Positions 27,717 to 37,951 of a stretch of 45,340 bases of DNA are shown in pieces (positions within the stretch are counted from its first letter, which is position 1; the number at the start of each line of letters is the position of its first letter). The notes beneath the pieces are model-generated. The model did not search any database and was not told the origin of the DNA. It worked only from the letters and a program-made list of their open reading frames with translations. This DNA comes from Halieaceae bacterium. GTDB taxonomy: Bacteria > Pseudomonadota > Gammaproteobacteria > Pseudomonadales > Halieaceae. The translations under genes were made by a program, and so were the position numbers. The DNA lies in assembly GCA_008081075.1 (NCBI GenBank), contig VMDB01000177.1:1-45340 (forward strand), given 5' to 3'.

Positions 27717-27799
27717 AATGTGTGGCCTATAACACGCAAGACTGAATGTAAGTCGGTAAATACATTAGCTGTATTGGCAGTAGTTATGGATAGTACCAG

Positions 27800-27895
27800 A
27801 TAGGTTCCCTAGCGACAGGTGGCGTTTTCCCCTTTGAAGCGCTGGCTGACGGGAACTTCCAGCCTTAACCCGCCTCTCAGAGGCGGGTTTTTTTT
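27800..27895 (+). ncRNA. Candidate structured small RNA or leader ending in a Rho-independent terminator
   Basis: AGGTTCCC (27802-27809) can pair with GGGAACTT (27851-27858), followed immediately by a strong terminator hairpin with U-tract. No CDS lies upstream on this strand between the divergent lysR gene and the terminator. Confidence 0.25.
27867..27895 (+). terminator. Rho-independent terminator
   Basis: AACCCGCCTCTCAGAGGCGGGTTTTTTTT: GC-rich perfect stem followed by T8. Confidence 0.85.
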
Positions 27896-27933
27896 GCGCT
27901 ATATTGCGTGTTGCGACCATACCGGGTGCTGAT

Positions 27934-29130
27934 GTGAGGCAATTTCTCTATGCGCTGGGGTGTTTCTGCGGGCTGGCATCCGCGGATACGCCACTACCCT
28001 TTGGCCTCGACCTTCAGTCGGCGGATTGGATGCGGGCCCAAACGATGACAACGGAGACGGCGGTCACCCCAACTGGCGTGCTGGACGAGGCTGTTTTTGC
28101 GCTGGACGCGATGCAGCGTGAGTTGGGGCCGTATCATCCGGACCTGGTGGCTCCGACCTTGGCCGCCGCCGCGCTCGCGACTCAGACGGGCGCTGTGTCG
28201 CGTGCGGAAGAGCTCTATGACAGGGCGCTACACACAGTACGGGTGAACGATGGTCTGTACGGTGATCAGCAGTTGCCCATCTTGCGCGGACTCCTCGACC
28301 TCTATTTGATCTCCGGCGACCGCGAGGGATTTGAAAAAAGAGCCGACTACCAGTTCAGGCTTCTGGGCTCTGGCGTGCCGCCCTTCAACAGTGCAGAGCT
28401 ATCAGCGGCAGGAGAGTTTTTTGACGTCACACTTGATGCTCTGATTGACGCCTCATGGGAGGGCAAGTCGAGAGAGCTGCTCCGTTTTCACGACAGAGTC
28501 GAAGCCCTGACTGAGGCGGTTTGTGCTGACGCGGAGTTTGGTATGGACTGGTGCCAACCGTTTTCTTTTCGACTCGCCCGGTTTTACTATTTGCTCGAGT
28601 ATAAGCTCGATGTCTTTGTGGATGATCCGCGATTCGAGCCGAGATTGAGTGGCGCGGATTGGCAAACACTGGAGCGTGAACCTCGTATGGAGGCGCTGCA
28701 GCGTCGCCTGTTTCAGCAAGGAGAGCGCGTTTTTGATCGATTGCTGGCCCTTAAGCCCGAGGACCACGACGCTTTATCTGCTTTGGCTGACTGGCACTGG
28801 TTCTATCAAAAGCGGCCCGCCGCCATCAGACACTATCAGGCAGCTTGTCAGTTGCGGCCAGAGCGTTTCGAATATCCGGCGCCGTTACCGGAGTATCCGG
28901 CGCTGAGCAAGTACCGGGCTTTCACAGAGATTGGCGTGCCAGTGGGCGTTACCTTGGAGATCAATGAGAGAGGCGTGCCGTCGGATATTGTGCTGGCATC
29001 GCTCGACGTCGAAGGACCGCTCAGCCTCAAGCGCAAGCTGCGGGCAACACGGTTCCGGCCCATTTTTGATGACTGTAAAGATCCGCGTCCGGTAAGCCTG
29101 CTGAATAGCGAATTTGTCCGGCTCGATTAG
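27934..29130 (+). CDS. Exported helical/TPR-like protein with TonB-C-like tail, function unknown
   Basis: Signal-like N-terminus VRQFLYALGCFCGLASA from GTG 27934 (ORF opens at TTG 27904). Helical repeats, and C-terminal VTLEINERGVPSDIVLASLDVEGPLSLKRKLRATRFRPIF resembles energy-transducer C-domains. Confidence 0.6.
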   Translation: MRQFLYALGCFCGLASADTPLPFGLDLQSADWMRAQTMTTETAVTPTGVLDEAVFALDAMQRELGPYHPDLVAPTLAAAALATQTGAVSRAEELYDRALHTVRVNDGLYGDQQLPILRGLLDLYLISGDREGFEKRADYQFRLLGSGVPPFNSAELSAAGEFFDVTLDALIDASWEGKSRELLRFHDRVEALTEAVCADAEFGMDWCQPFSFRLARFYYLLEYKLDVFVDDPRFEPRLSGADWQTLEREPRMEALQRRLFQQGERVFDRLLALKPEDHDALSALADWHWFYQKRPAAIRHYQAACQLRPERFEYPAPLPEYPALSKYRAFTEIGVPVGVTLEINERGVPSDIVLASLDVEGPLSLKRKLRATRFRPIFDDCKDPRPVSLLNSEFVRLD

Positions 29131-29808
29131 TCAGTCATTGTGAATGACAAGCAAGGCGCCGGTGGCTTTCACCGCTCCGCTCAAGCGCCAATCAAGCAGT
29201 TGTCCGCCGTGCTTCTCTATCGCTCGCTCAGCCATCTCGTGAAATGTGGGTCTTTCTGGGTCGCCGATCACAATGGTGCCTACGCCCGCGGCAATGGCAC
29301 GATCAATCATCTTGCCAACAGGATTGACTAATTCATCCCAAAAGCAAATGTCGCCGCCAACAAGTACATCGACGTCGCTAAGGTCCCTCTTAGTCACCTG
29401 TTCGAATCGTCGTACCCAAGGGGTTGTCTCTACGCCATTGAGCGCCGCGACGGCGTTGAGATAGGGAAACACTGCGGGGTCCGCGTCCATTGATACTGTC
29501 TCTGAGCCCCATTGCTTCGCACACCATATGCCGGTGACGCCCCAGCCGCAGCCTGCATCGAGCACTCGTCGCGTTTTGGCGGGCTTATGCTTATTCAGGT
29601 AATCAATGATGAGGCAGCTGGATTTCCATAGTTTGGTTCCGTGAATGCTGGGCTCGTGCCCCGCGCGCTTGACGGCACGAATGCTGGCGTGACCGGAATA
29701 GGGCATCGCCACGCCGCGGAAACGCCTGAGCTTACTGGCGGCGGACTTGTTCGGCGTTCTGGGTTTTTTTTTCGTCGCAATCGCGCGCGCAGACTTCGGG
29801 GTGGGCAT
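29131..29808 (-). CDS. Class I SAM-dependent methyltransferase
   Basis: VLDAGCGWGVTGIWCAKQWG motif I, SMDADPAVFPYLNAVAALNG, VDVLVGGDICFWDEL. Confidence 0.8.
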   Translation of the reverse strand: MPTPKSARAIATKKKPRTPNKSAASKLRRFRGVAMPYSGHASIRAVKRAGHEPSIHGTKLWKSSCLIIDYLNKHKPAKTRRVLDAGCGWGVTGIWCAKQWGSETVSMDADPAVFPYLNAVAALNGVETTPWVRRFEQVTKRDLSDVDVLVGGDICFWDELVNPVGKMIDRAIAAGVGTIVIGDPERPTFHEMAERAIEKHGGQLLDWRLSGAVKATGALLVIHND

Positions 29809-29864
29809 GAGAGTACTCGCTGTGTTGGGGCCGCGAGCTTAACAAACCTCTGGGAAGCTGGGTA

Positions 29865-30077
29865 TCAGCGTTTGGTCACTTCCTCAGCCTGAAGCCCTTT
29901 GGGGCCCTCCACGAGCACAAACTCCACTTCTTGTCCCTCGTTGAGGCTGCGATAACCATCTCCCTGTATGGCACGAAAATGGACAAAGATGTCGTCAGGG
30001 CGGTCGGCCATGGTTATGAAGCCAAAGCCCTTGGCGTTATTGAACCACTTCACGGTTCCCACTTGGCGGTCTGACAT
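29865..30077 (-). CDS. Cold shock domain protein
   Basis: [47 protein letters not shown]. Confidence 0.95.
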   Translation of the reverse strand: MSDRQVGTVKWFNNAKGFGFITMADRPDDIFVHFRAIQGDGYRSLNEGQEVEFVLVEGPKGLQAEEVTKR

Positions 30078-30130
30078 GACTGAGACTCCACCGTTTTAGA
30101 ATTATTATCGTGCACAGTGATATCAGGGCT

Positions 30131-32899
30131 TCAGGCAGAACGCAACTCCTCAATTTGCCGTCGTTGCTGCTGCAACACTTTCAAAGCGGCGTCAACCTGG
30201 GTTAACTTTTGGCGCTCCGCGGCAACAATGTCGGCTGGTGCGCGCTCAATAAATTTAGCGTTGGTTAATTTACCGTTAAGCCGGGCCTTCTCCGCTTCAG
30301 CCTTGGCGATCTCCTTGTCGAGGCGAGTTAATTCGGCGGTCACATCAACCAGTCCGGCCATGGGTACACGCACTTCCAGCTCCCCAAACAAGGCCATCAG
30401 GCTGGCCGTCTCGGCGTCGTGATTATCAATAGGGATGATGCTCGCGCTTTTCGACAATCTCTGTAGAAAGGTACCGTTCCTTTGCAGGCGATCTCTGTCT
30501 AGCTCGCTGGTATTGGCCACTGTCACCTCGAGTGTCGTGGCAGGGGGGATGTTGGCTTCGGAACGGATAGTTCTGATTGCGACAATAATGCCTTTCATCC
30601 ACTCGATCTCGTCCTCAGCGTCGCGATCGGTGTGTTCCGGCTCGGGTGTCGGCCATGGGGCCAGCATTATGCTGTCCCCGGTCGCGCCGGTGAGCGGGCT
30701 TACGCTCTGCCAGATCTCCTCGGTAACAAATGGCATAAAGGGATGCAGCATGCGAAGCGCTTGTTCTAGGACCTCTGCCAGCGTCTGACGTGTTCCCAGA
30801 AGCGCCTGGGGGTGTCCTGCCTCATCCCAGAGCACGGGTTTGGATAGTTCGAGGTACCAATCGCAAAACTCATTCCACACAAAGTCATAGAGTGATTGGG
30901 CGGCCAGATCGAAACGGTATGCCGCAACGGCATCGTCAACGGCTAGCAAGGTGGATTGCAGCCGGCTTCTGATCCAGCGGTCAGCGAGCGACGGGGTGCC
31001 ACGCGCTTTGAGCAGGTCGTGACCCTCCGTATGACTGAGTACGTAGCGGGCCGCATTCCATATTTTGTTGCAGAAATTTCGATAGCCTTCCATACGGCCA
31101 ATATCGAACTTGATATCACGCCCCGTGGAAGCTAGGGAGTAAAAAGTGTAGCGGAGGGCGTCGGTACCATAGCCTGGGATGCCATCGGGGAACTGTTTAC
31201 GTGTCGCTTTCTCGATCCTCTCCGCCAGTTGAGGCTGCATTAAGTTGGCAGTACGTTTCGCGATCAGTGCTTCCAGCTCGATGCCGTCAATCAGATCAAT
31301 AGGGTCGAGGACATTCCCCTTTGATTTGGACATCTTTTGCCCTTCGCCATCGCGGACAAGACCGTGAACGTATACCGTGTGGAACGGCACTTCGCCCATG
31401 AACTCCAGCGACATCATTATCATTCGGGCAACCCAGAAGAAGATGATGTCAAAACCGGTCACCAGCACCGACGCAGGGTGGAAAGACCTGAGATCTGCGT
31501 TTTCCTCAGGCCAACCCAAAGTCGAGAAAGTCCAGAGTGCTGAGGAGAACCAGGTGTCCAGCACGTCCTCGTCCTGAGTCAACGCTAGGGTTTCCGGCAG
31601 CTCATACGCTCGCCGAATCTCCGCCTCTGATTGTCCGACATAAACATTGTCGTCGGTGTCGTACCAGGCAGGAATCCGATGCCCCCACCACAATTGACGA
31701 CTGATGCACCAGTCCTGAATATCGCGCATCCACGCAAAATAAGTGTTTTCCCATTGCTTGGGGACGAACCGGATGTCGCCCTGCTCAACAGCTTTGATCG
31801 CAGGCTCGGCAAGTTTCTTGGCATCGACGTACCATTGCGGCGTTAGCCAGGGCTCGATAACTGCACCCGACCTGTCGCCTCTGGGAACCTTGAGCGCGTG
31901 AGGTTCGATCTTATCGAGTAGGTTGAGTGCCTCGAGCTCGGTGATGACTTTGTCTCGAGCGACAAATCGGTCGAGGCCGCGAAAGTGCTCCGGCACAGCA
32001 TCATTGAGTGCGGCACTCGCGGTCAAAATGTTGATCTTGGGCAGATTGTGTCGTTCGCCCATCGCGTAGTCGTTAAAGTCATGTGCAGGCGTAATCTTGA
32101 CGCATCCAGATCCAAATTCCGGGTCGACATAGTCATCGGCAATAATCGGGATCTGGCGATCTGTCAGAGGGAGGTCGATGGTTTTACCGACGAGATGCTG
32201 GTAGCGCGGATCACTCGGATGAACCGCTACGGCCGTATCACCCAGCATGGTTTCTGGTCGGGTTGTCGCTACTACGAGGTGCCCCTCACCGTCGCTCAGG
32301 GGGTAACGCAGGTGCCAGAGGGAACCCTGTTCCTCTTCCTGCACGACTTCGAGATCCGATATGGCGGTATGGAATTTCGGATCCCAATTGACCAATCGAT
32401 GTCCGCGGTAGATCAGGCCCTTCTCAAATAGTGCAATGAAGACTCGCTGCACGGCGTCCGAGAGCCCGGGGTCCATCGTAAATCGCTCTCGCTGCCAGTC
32501 AGGGGAGGTGCCAAGCCGCCTCAGTTGCTGCGTGATAGCGCCGCCGGATTGTTCCTTCCAATCCCAGACTCTTTTGACAAAGGCTTCGCGCCCCAGCGCT
32601 TCACGCGAACTCCCCTCCGCCTCTAGCTGTCTCTCGACCACCATTTGCGTGGCGATGCCGGCGTGATCGGTGCCGACTTGCCATAAGGTGTTGTGGCCGC
32701 GCATTCGGTGGTAACGGATCAAGGCATCCATAATCGCTTGCTGGAAACCGTGCCCCATGTGCAGTGTGCCGGTGACATTCGGGGGTGGAATCGGAATGCA
32801 GTAAGCCGGACCGTGGCCCGATGGAGCGAAGTAGCCCGCCGATTCCCATTTGTCGTACCAGCGGCCTTCGATGTCCGCGGGAGAGAAATTCTTGTCCAT
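30131..32899 (-). CDS. valS: Valyl-tRNA synthetase
   Basis: [21 protein letters not shown] (HIGH motif), [14 protein letters not shown] (KMSKS), C-terminal coiled coil. ATG 32899 preferred to GTG 32905. Confidence 0.97.
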   Translation of the reverse strand: MDKNFSPADIEGRWYDKWESAGYFAPSGHGPAYCIPIPPPNVTGTLHMGHGFQQAIMDALIRYHRMRGHNTLWQVGTDHAGIATQMVVERQLEAEGSSREALGREAFVKRVWDWKEQSGGAITQQLRRLGTSPDWQRERFTMDPGLSDAVQRVFIALFEKGLIYRGHRLVNWDPKFHTAISDLEVVQEEEQGSLWHLRYPLSDGEGHLVVATTRPETMLGDTAVAVHPSDPRYQHLVGKTIDLPLTDRQIPIIADDYVDPEFGSGCVKITPAHDFNDYAMGERHNLPKINILTASAALNDAVPEHFRGLDRFVARDKVITELEALNLLDKIEPHALKVPRGDRSGAVIEPWLTPQWYVDAKKLAEPAIKAVEQGDIRFVPKQWENTYFAWMRDIQDWCISRQLWWGHRIPAWYDTDDNVYVGQSEAEIRRAYELPETLALTQDEDVLDTWFSSALWTFSTLGWPEENADLRSFHPASVLVTGFDIIFFWVARMIMMSLEFMGEVPFHTVYVHGLVRDGEGQKMSKSKGNVLDPIDLIDGIELEALIAKRTANLMQPQLAERIEKATRKQFPDGIPGYGTDALRYTFYSLASTGRDIKFDIGRMEGYRNFCNKIWNAARYVLSHTEGHDLLKARGTPSLADRWIRSRLQSTLLAVDDAVAAYRFDLAAQSLYDFVWNEFCDWYLELSKPVLWDEAGHPQALLGTRQTLAEVLEQALRMLHPFMPFVTEEIWQSVSPLTGATGDSIMLAPWPTPEPEHTDRDAEDEIEWMKGIIVAIRTIRSEANIPPATTLEVTVANTSELDRDRLQRNGTFLQRLSKSASIIPIDNHDAETASLMALFGELEVRVPMAGLVDVTAELTRLDKEIAKAEAEKARLNGKLTNAKFIERAPADIVAAERQKLTQVDAALKVLQQQRRQIEELRSA

Positions 32900-32929
32900 G
32901 GTCACAGTATTTGAAGCCTTACTAGCGTT

Positions 32930-33358
32930 TTACGCTGTCTGAAGTTCATGCTTTGCGAGTGGATAGCCTCGATCACGATAAAATCGCCACGCTTCCCGCG
33001 ATGCGGCGATCGCAGTGTGATCGTGGGTCACTATTTCTGCCAATCTTTCGAATCGCGCAAAACATTCGGGAACCCCATTGCTGAGATTGATCAACACGTC
33101 GCTGTACTCGAGTGGGGGGTCTTCATGCCCCACAATGACGCGCTCTACACTCGCGTCGGCCGATCGAGCATGAGGGACAAAGCTCGACGGGCGAAAGTGC
33201 CAGAGCGCCTCGTCCAAGCGCTGTGTTTCCTGTTCATCCCCGGTTTGAATGAATACATGATGCCCCCGGGCACAGGCTTTTTCAGCAAGTCGCCCAATGG
33301 CGACTTCCACCGTCATGCTGCCGTCCTCGGGTAATACGTAAAAATCGATTTTTGTCAT
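32930..33358 (-). CDS. holC: DNA polymerase III chi subunit
   Basis: MTKIDFYVLPEDGSMTVEVAIGRLAEKACARGHHVFIQTGDE..; position between pepA and valS is the classic synteny. Confidence 0.92.
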   Translation of the reverse strand: MTKIDFYVLPEDGSMTVEVAIGRLAEKACARGHHVFIQTGDEQETQRLDEALWHFRPSSFVPHARSADASVERVIVGHEDPPLEYSDVLINLSNGVPECFARFERLAEIVTHDHTAIAASREAWRFYRDRGYPLAKHELQTA

Positions 33359-34854
33359 CGCCGGGCAGAGCGCTCTCTGAGATAGTCAACCAGCATCGGG
33401 ACGGGGCGACCTGTTGCGCCCTTCGGCGAGCCCTTGAACGCGGTCCCCGCAATGTCAAGGTGAGCCCATTTGTAGTCTTCGGTGAATTGCGCGAGAAAGC
33501 AGGCAGCTGTAATGCTACCAGCACCGCCCGTACCAATGTTGGCGAGATCTGCAAAGGGGCTTTCCAGTTGCCGGTGGTATTCCTCCCAAATGGGAAATCG
33601 CCAGCCGCGATCATGAGACCTAATGCCCGCCTCTAAGAGGCTGTTTGCGAGATGGTCGTCATTCGAAAAAATGCCCGTGGCTTCATGCCCGAGCGCAACG
33701 ATGATGGCTCCGGTGAGTGTTGCAATGTCGATGACTTCTTCGGGTGCAAATCGCGAGACGTAAGTAAGTGCGTCGCACAGAACGAGGCGGCCCTCGGCGT
33801 CGGTGTTCAGGATTTCGATGGTTTTTCCCGAGAGGCTCTTCACTACGTCGCCCGGTTTGGTCGCTCTGCCACTGGGCATGTTTTCCGCGGCGGCAATGAC
33901 GCCAACGATGTTAATGGGGAGTTTCAGTAGGGCTGCTGCGTGAATAGAGCCAAATACAGAAGCGGCGCCGCCCATGTCAAACTTCATCTCATCCATTTTT
34001 GCCCCCGGTTTGAGGCTGATACCGCCGGTGTCAAACGTGATTCCCTTGCCGACCAAGCAGTAGGGTCGCGATTTTGCTGGTCCACCTTGATACTTGAGGG
34101 TAATCAACCGCGAAGGCTCATCCGAACCATTGCCGACAGATAGCAACGAATGCATTCCCAAGTCGGCCATTTTGCGCTCGTCTAAAATTGAGACCGAGAG
34201 TTCGCTGTGTCGTTTTGCGAGTTTTCTGGCTTCTGCAGCGAGATAGCGAGGGGTGCATATATTGCCGGGCAGATTCACCAGTTCTCTGGTGAGGTTAGCT
34301 CCGTGTCCGATGGCTGAGCCAGCGTCCAGGGCGCGCTTGGCGCTGGCGGTTGTGCAGAGATTAGTGGGTGTGACAGATACGCGCCGCAGCTCACGGGGTG
34401 GCTTCTTCCGATGATTCAGCGTCTGACTGTACTGGTAGTGCGCTAGTGTGAGTTGTAGCGCAATCTGCTCCAGCAATTGCTCCGGTTGTTTTATTTTTTG
34501 CGACAGCCCCTCTGTCCAGATAATGGCGTCTTTGGCTGCGCAGTTCATGAGTGCACGAGAAAGCCCCTCGGCTATTTTCTTGTCTGAGGCGGGTGCGCGT
34601 TGACTGAGATCGCCGCAGCCGACCAGAAGCACCCGGTCCAATTGGTCCGCGCCCGATAACCAAGTGGTGGCGCCGCAGGTTGGCGTAAAGTCCCGGTTGG
34701 CGATGGTTCTGGATAGCGAACCTCCGAGGAACTTATCGAGTTCTCTCAAGCGCGCGCCCAATGACTTGCGCTCAGGCACTAGTACAACCAGTGCATGGGA
34801 TTTCAATTGATCAAGTGTTGTCGCTGCCTTGGCCGTAATGTTTAAAACTGACAT
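33355..34854 (-). CDS. pepA: Leucyl aminopeptidase (M17)
   Basis: VGKGITFDTGGISLKPGAKMDEMKFDMGGAA and NTDAEGRLVLCDAL M17 signature. ATG 34854 has SD AGGAA; ATGA overlap with holC. Confidence 0.95.
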   Translation of the reverse strand: MSVLNITAKAATTLDQLKSHALVVLVPERKSLGARLRELDKFLGGSLSRTIANRDFTPTCGATTWLSGADQLDRVLLVGCGDLSQRAPASDKKIAEGLSRALMNCAAKDAIIWTEGLSQKIKQPEQLLEQIALQLTLAHYQYSQTLNHRKKPPRELRRVSVTPTNLCTTASAKRALDAGSAIGHGANLTRELVNLPGNICTPRYLAAEARKLAKRHSELSVSILDERKMADLGMHSLLSVGNGSDEPSRLITLKYQGGPAKSRPYCLVGKGITFDTGGISLKPGAKMDEMKFDMGGAASVFGSIHAAALLKLPINIVGVIAAAENMPSGRATKPGDVVKSLSGKTIEILNTDAEGRLVLCDALTYVSRFAPEEVIDIATLTGAIIVALGHEATGIFSNDDHLANSLLEAGIRSHDRGWRFPIWEEYHRQLESPFADLANIGTGGAGSITAACFLAQFTEDYKWAHLDIAGTAFKGSPKGATGRPVPMLVDYLRERSARR

Positions 34855-34961
34855 GGGGGTTCCTAGTGCCACGAAGGGTCGGATAGAGAGGGCGCTAGTG
34901 TATGATGCCCGGCGGGTGAACGAAATAACCCATCGCTAATCCCGGTGAATTGGCTGATCAC

Positions 34962-36050
34962 ATGCGCATCCTTCGCTACCTAACACGAGATATTTTGACC
35001 CACACATTGGCGGTGAGTTTTGTCCTTTTTCTCGTGGTCTTCGCGGGTCGGTTTATCCGTTACCTCGCCGAGGCGGCGGTGGGATCCCTGACGGGAGATG
35101 TGTTGCTGCCCATTATGCTGTTCAAACTCCCCGGGTTTCTCGAAATGATTCTGCCGCTGGGTCTTTTCATAGGCATTCTCCTCAGCCTTGGCCGTCTCTA
35201 TGCAGATAGCGAGATGGTGGTGCTCAAGGCCTGTGGAGTGGGGCCTGGCCGCCTCGCCCTCTACGTGATGGCCCCGGCGACGCTGGTGATGATGACGGTG
35301 GCGGTACTGTCGCTTTATGTTGCACCTGAGGGGTCCGCTCGCGCGCAAGTACTCCTAGATAACCCACGCTCAGCGGAGGGGTTACATATGCTGAATGAGG
35401 GGCGCTTCAGAAAGCAGCGCGGAGGGAACTACGTTACCTATGCCGAGCGTATCGATGAGAGCGGGCTAATGCATAACATCTTCGTGTTTGAACGAGATGA
35501 AAAGAATGGGGGCCGTGCTCATGTGGCGACGTTCGCGCAAGAAGGAGAAATCATCCTCGATGAGCAATCTGGGCGACGCTATCTCGAGTTGCGGGGTGGG
35601 AGCCGTTATCGCGGGTCGCCCGGGAAATTGGCGTTGGAGGAGGTCACTTTTGACCTCTACGGCGAGCTAATCCCAGAATCGAAAAATAGTTTGCGGCGCT
35701 CAGGTAAGGTAGACGCCATCCCCACCGAAATGCTGTTGTCTAGTGAGGAGCCCAAACTTCGTGGGGCGTTGTGGTGGCGCGTCTCGCTTCCGCTTATGGT
35801 GCCCGCCGCTGCGCTGATTGCGCTCGCGCTGAGCAGAACAGACGCGCGCCGAGGGCGCTACGCAAAAATTGGTCCGGCGATGCTCGTGCTGCTGGTGTAC
35901 TTTTTGGGCCTGACTCAGGGGCGGGCGGTAATTGAGTCGGGTGGCGGGCCAGAGCTAATGATCGGTGTGCATGCCATGATGGCGCTAGTGGCGGTGCTTC
36001 TGCTGAATGCAGAGCGCTTAAGACACGTGGGCAGGCCAGCGCATGCGTAA
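34962..36050 (+). CDS. lptF: LPS export system permease LptF
   Basis: MRILRYLTRDILTHTLAVSFVLFLVVFAGRFIRYL..; N- and C-terminal TM bundles with a periplasmic domain; pairs with lptG. ORF opens at 34950. Confidence 0.93.
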   Translation: MRILRYLTRDILTHTLAVSFVLFLVVFAGRFIRYLAEAAVGSLTGDVLLPIMLFKLPGFLEMILPLGLFIGILLSLGRLYADSEMVVLKACGVGPGRLALYVMAPATLVMMTVAVLSLYVAPEGSARAQVLLDNPRSAEGLHMLNEGRFRKQRGGNYVTYAERIDESGLMHNIFVFERDEKNGGRAHVATFAQEGEIILDEQSGRRYLELRGGSRYRGSPGKLALEEVTFDLYGELIPESKNSLRRSGKVDAIPTEMLLSSEEPKLRGALWWRVSLPLMVPAAALIALALSRTDARRGRYAKIGPAMLVLLVYFLGLTQGRAVIESGGGPELMIGVHAMMALVAVLLLNAERLRHVGRPAHA

Positions 36051-37104
36051 GTTTGATTACTACATCGGCCGTTCGGTATTGATGGCAACGCTGGCGGTGC
36101 TGTTGCTCCTGACCGGGCTCGATTCTCTGATTTCCGTGATCGACGAATCCGATGATATTGGCAACGGCTACCAGTTCAGCGATGTACTGATTTATGTCGC
36201 TTATACCGTCCCGCGACGCATTCATGAGTTTGTGCCGTTTGCGGGATTGATTGGGGCTTTGGTTGCCCTGGGCCGCCTGGCGGCTTCAAGCGAGTTGGTG
36301 GTGTTAAGGACTTCTGGCGTTTCATTGGGCGGCATTGCTCTTATGGTGCTTAAGCCCGCTCTGGTGATGGCGATTTTCGGGTTTGCGGTGGGAGAGTTTG
36401 TTGCGCCGCATTCTGAGCAGCTAGCCATGAGTCATCGCGCGCTGGCGCAGCGTTCGGAGTCAGCGGTAGCGGGTCGATTTGGCGCTTGGAATCGCGATGG
36501 GAACACGTTTATTCACGTGGATGCCGTGCAGCGCGGCGGAGTCGCCTATGGAGTGACGCTACTGACATTTGACGACGAATATCGCTTGGTTAGGTCGCTC
36601 ACCGCAGAGAGAGGGACGCATTCGGGAGATCATTGGATGCTGGAGCAAGTGCGCTCCACTCATCTAGAGGAGGGTGGCACCGCGGTTCAGAGTGACACGC
36701 TTTGGCGGTGGGACACCGCAATTACGCCTCAGCTGTTGACCTTGGATGTTGTCGAGCCCGAGACGCTGCCCATCTTGCAGCTTTGGCCTTACGCAAGGTA
36801 CCTGCAGAGACAAGGAATGGTGTTTGTGGACATTGAGCTGGCATTTTGGCGGAAGGTGCTGCAGCCCCTTGCGACGCTGGCCCTCGTGCTCGTAGCGATG
36901 TCTTTTATCTTCGGCCCCCTCCGCGAGGGGACGATGGCTGCCCGCGTTTTCATCGGGATCATAGTGGGTGTTGTGTTCAGGATCAGCCAGGATTTTTTTG
37001 GTCCCGCCAGCCTGATTTTTGGTTACGACCCTCTACTTGCGGCATTGTCGCCGATTGCCGTTTGTTGGTTTGGGGGAATGTGGTTACTCAGGCGCCGTAC
37101 CTGA
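36043..37104 (+). CDS. lptG: LPS export system permease LptG
   Basis: KFDYYIGRSVLMATLAVLLLLTGLDSLISVIDE, VPRRIHEFVPFAGLIGALVALGRLAASSELVVLRTSG; overlaps lptF. Confidence 0.93.
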   Translation: MRKFDYYIGRSVLMATLAVLLLLTGLDSLISVIDESDDIGNGYQFSDVLIYVAYTVPRRIHEFVPFAGLIGALVALGRLAASSELVVLRTSGVSLGGIALMVLKPALVMAIFGFAVGEFVAPHSEQLAMSHRALAQRSESAVAGRFGAWNRDGNTFIHVDAVQRGGVAYGVTLLTFDDEYRLVRSLTAERGTHSGDHWMLEQVRSTHLEEGGTAVQSDTLWRWDTAITPQLLTLDVVEPETLPILQLWPYARYLQRQGMVFVDIELAFWRKVLQPLATLALVLVAMSFIFGPLREGTMAARVFIGIIVGVVFRISQDFFGPASLIFGYDPLLAALSPIAVCWFGGMWLLRRRT

Positions 37105-37112
37105 CGACAATC

Positions 37113-37604
37113 CTAATCGCGCTTAGGTACCAGTATGAGACGGGTGCGTGACAGCGTGTCGTGCCAATACCGATAACGCGGTGGCATCCATTTCCAGATA
37201 AATCCGAGCCCACAGGCAGTCAGCGAGAGCGTTGCGACCAGGAGTCGCGTTGCGACCTGTGGCCATGTGGGTTGCTTGCCGTCCTCGCTGATCAACTTGA
37301 GTCGCCACGCCTGCATCCCCAGCGTTTGCCCGTTTTTGCGCCAGAACAAGCCGAAAAACAGCAACAAAATAATGCCCCATGACAGCCACTGCACGACGGG
37401 AGGGACAGTTTGAACCAAGGCATTTTCCGTGGGCCCCCAAACAGAGACCCAGAGAGCTGCGGCTGCCATAAAAAGCGGCAGGATCAGCAAGCTGTCATAC
37501 ACCATGGCCAATAGATGTCGCCACAAGGGTGGGCTCGGTTCGCGATCGGGGTCTTCTTGAGGCGGGTTCATTAAAACCTGGGGCAGATGTCTCTCGGGAA
37601 TCAT
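37113..37604 (-). CDS. RDD family membrane protein
   Basis: PPLWRHLLAMVYDSLLILPLFMAAAAL and WRKNGQTLGMQAWRLKLI are RDD motifs. Confidence 0.87.
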   Translation of the reverse strand: MIPERHLPQVLMNPPQEDPDREPSPPLWRHLLAMVYDSLLILPLFMAAAALWVSVWGPTENALVQTVPPVVQWLSWGIILLLFFGLFWRKNGQTLGMQAWRLKLISEDGKQPTWPQVATRLLVATLSLTACGLGFIWKWMPPRYRYWHDTLSRTRLILVPKRD

Positions 37605-37639
37605 CGTAAAATACCACGTCCGTTAGCCGGATTTGACCC

Positions 37640-37951
37640 ATGACGATCCAACAACAAATGACAGAGGCCCTCAGGGCAGCGTTCGCACCCTCTTTTCTCA
37701 GTGTGGAGAACGAGAGCCATCGGCACAATGTGCCGCCCGGATCCGAGACACACTTTAAGGTGACGCTGGTCAGTGAGAATTTCGAGCAGATGAGGAGTGT
37801 CAGGCGGCATCAGGCCGTGTACAGCGCCGTGGCAAGTTGGCTGGCAGGTCCTGTTCACGCGTTGGCGTTGCATACCTACACGGCCGAGGAGTGGGCGGTT
37901 TCGGGCGATGCGCCAGCCTCTCCCGACTGCAGGGGAGGTACGGGAAAGTGA
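37640..37951 (+). CDS. bolA: BolA family protein
   Basis: [55 protein letters not shown]. Confidence 0.93.
   Translation: MTIQQQMTEALRAAFAPSFLSVENESHRHNVPPGSETHFKVTLVSENFEQMRSVRRHQAVYSAVASWLAGPVHALALHTYTAEEWAVSGDAPASPDCRGGTGK

Noticed and set aside
31985-32431. 148-aa plus-strand ORF within valS
   Set aside because: Antisense to a highly conserved housekeeping gene; no domain recognisable.
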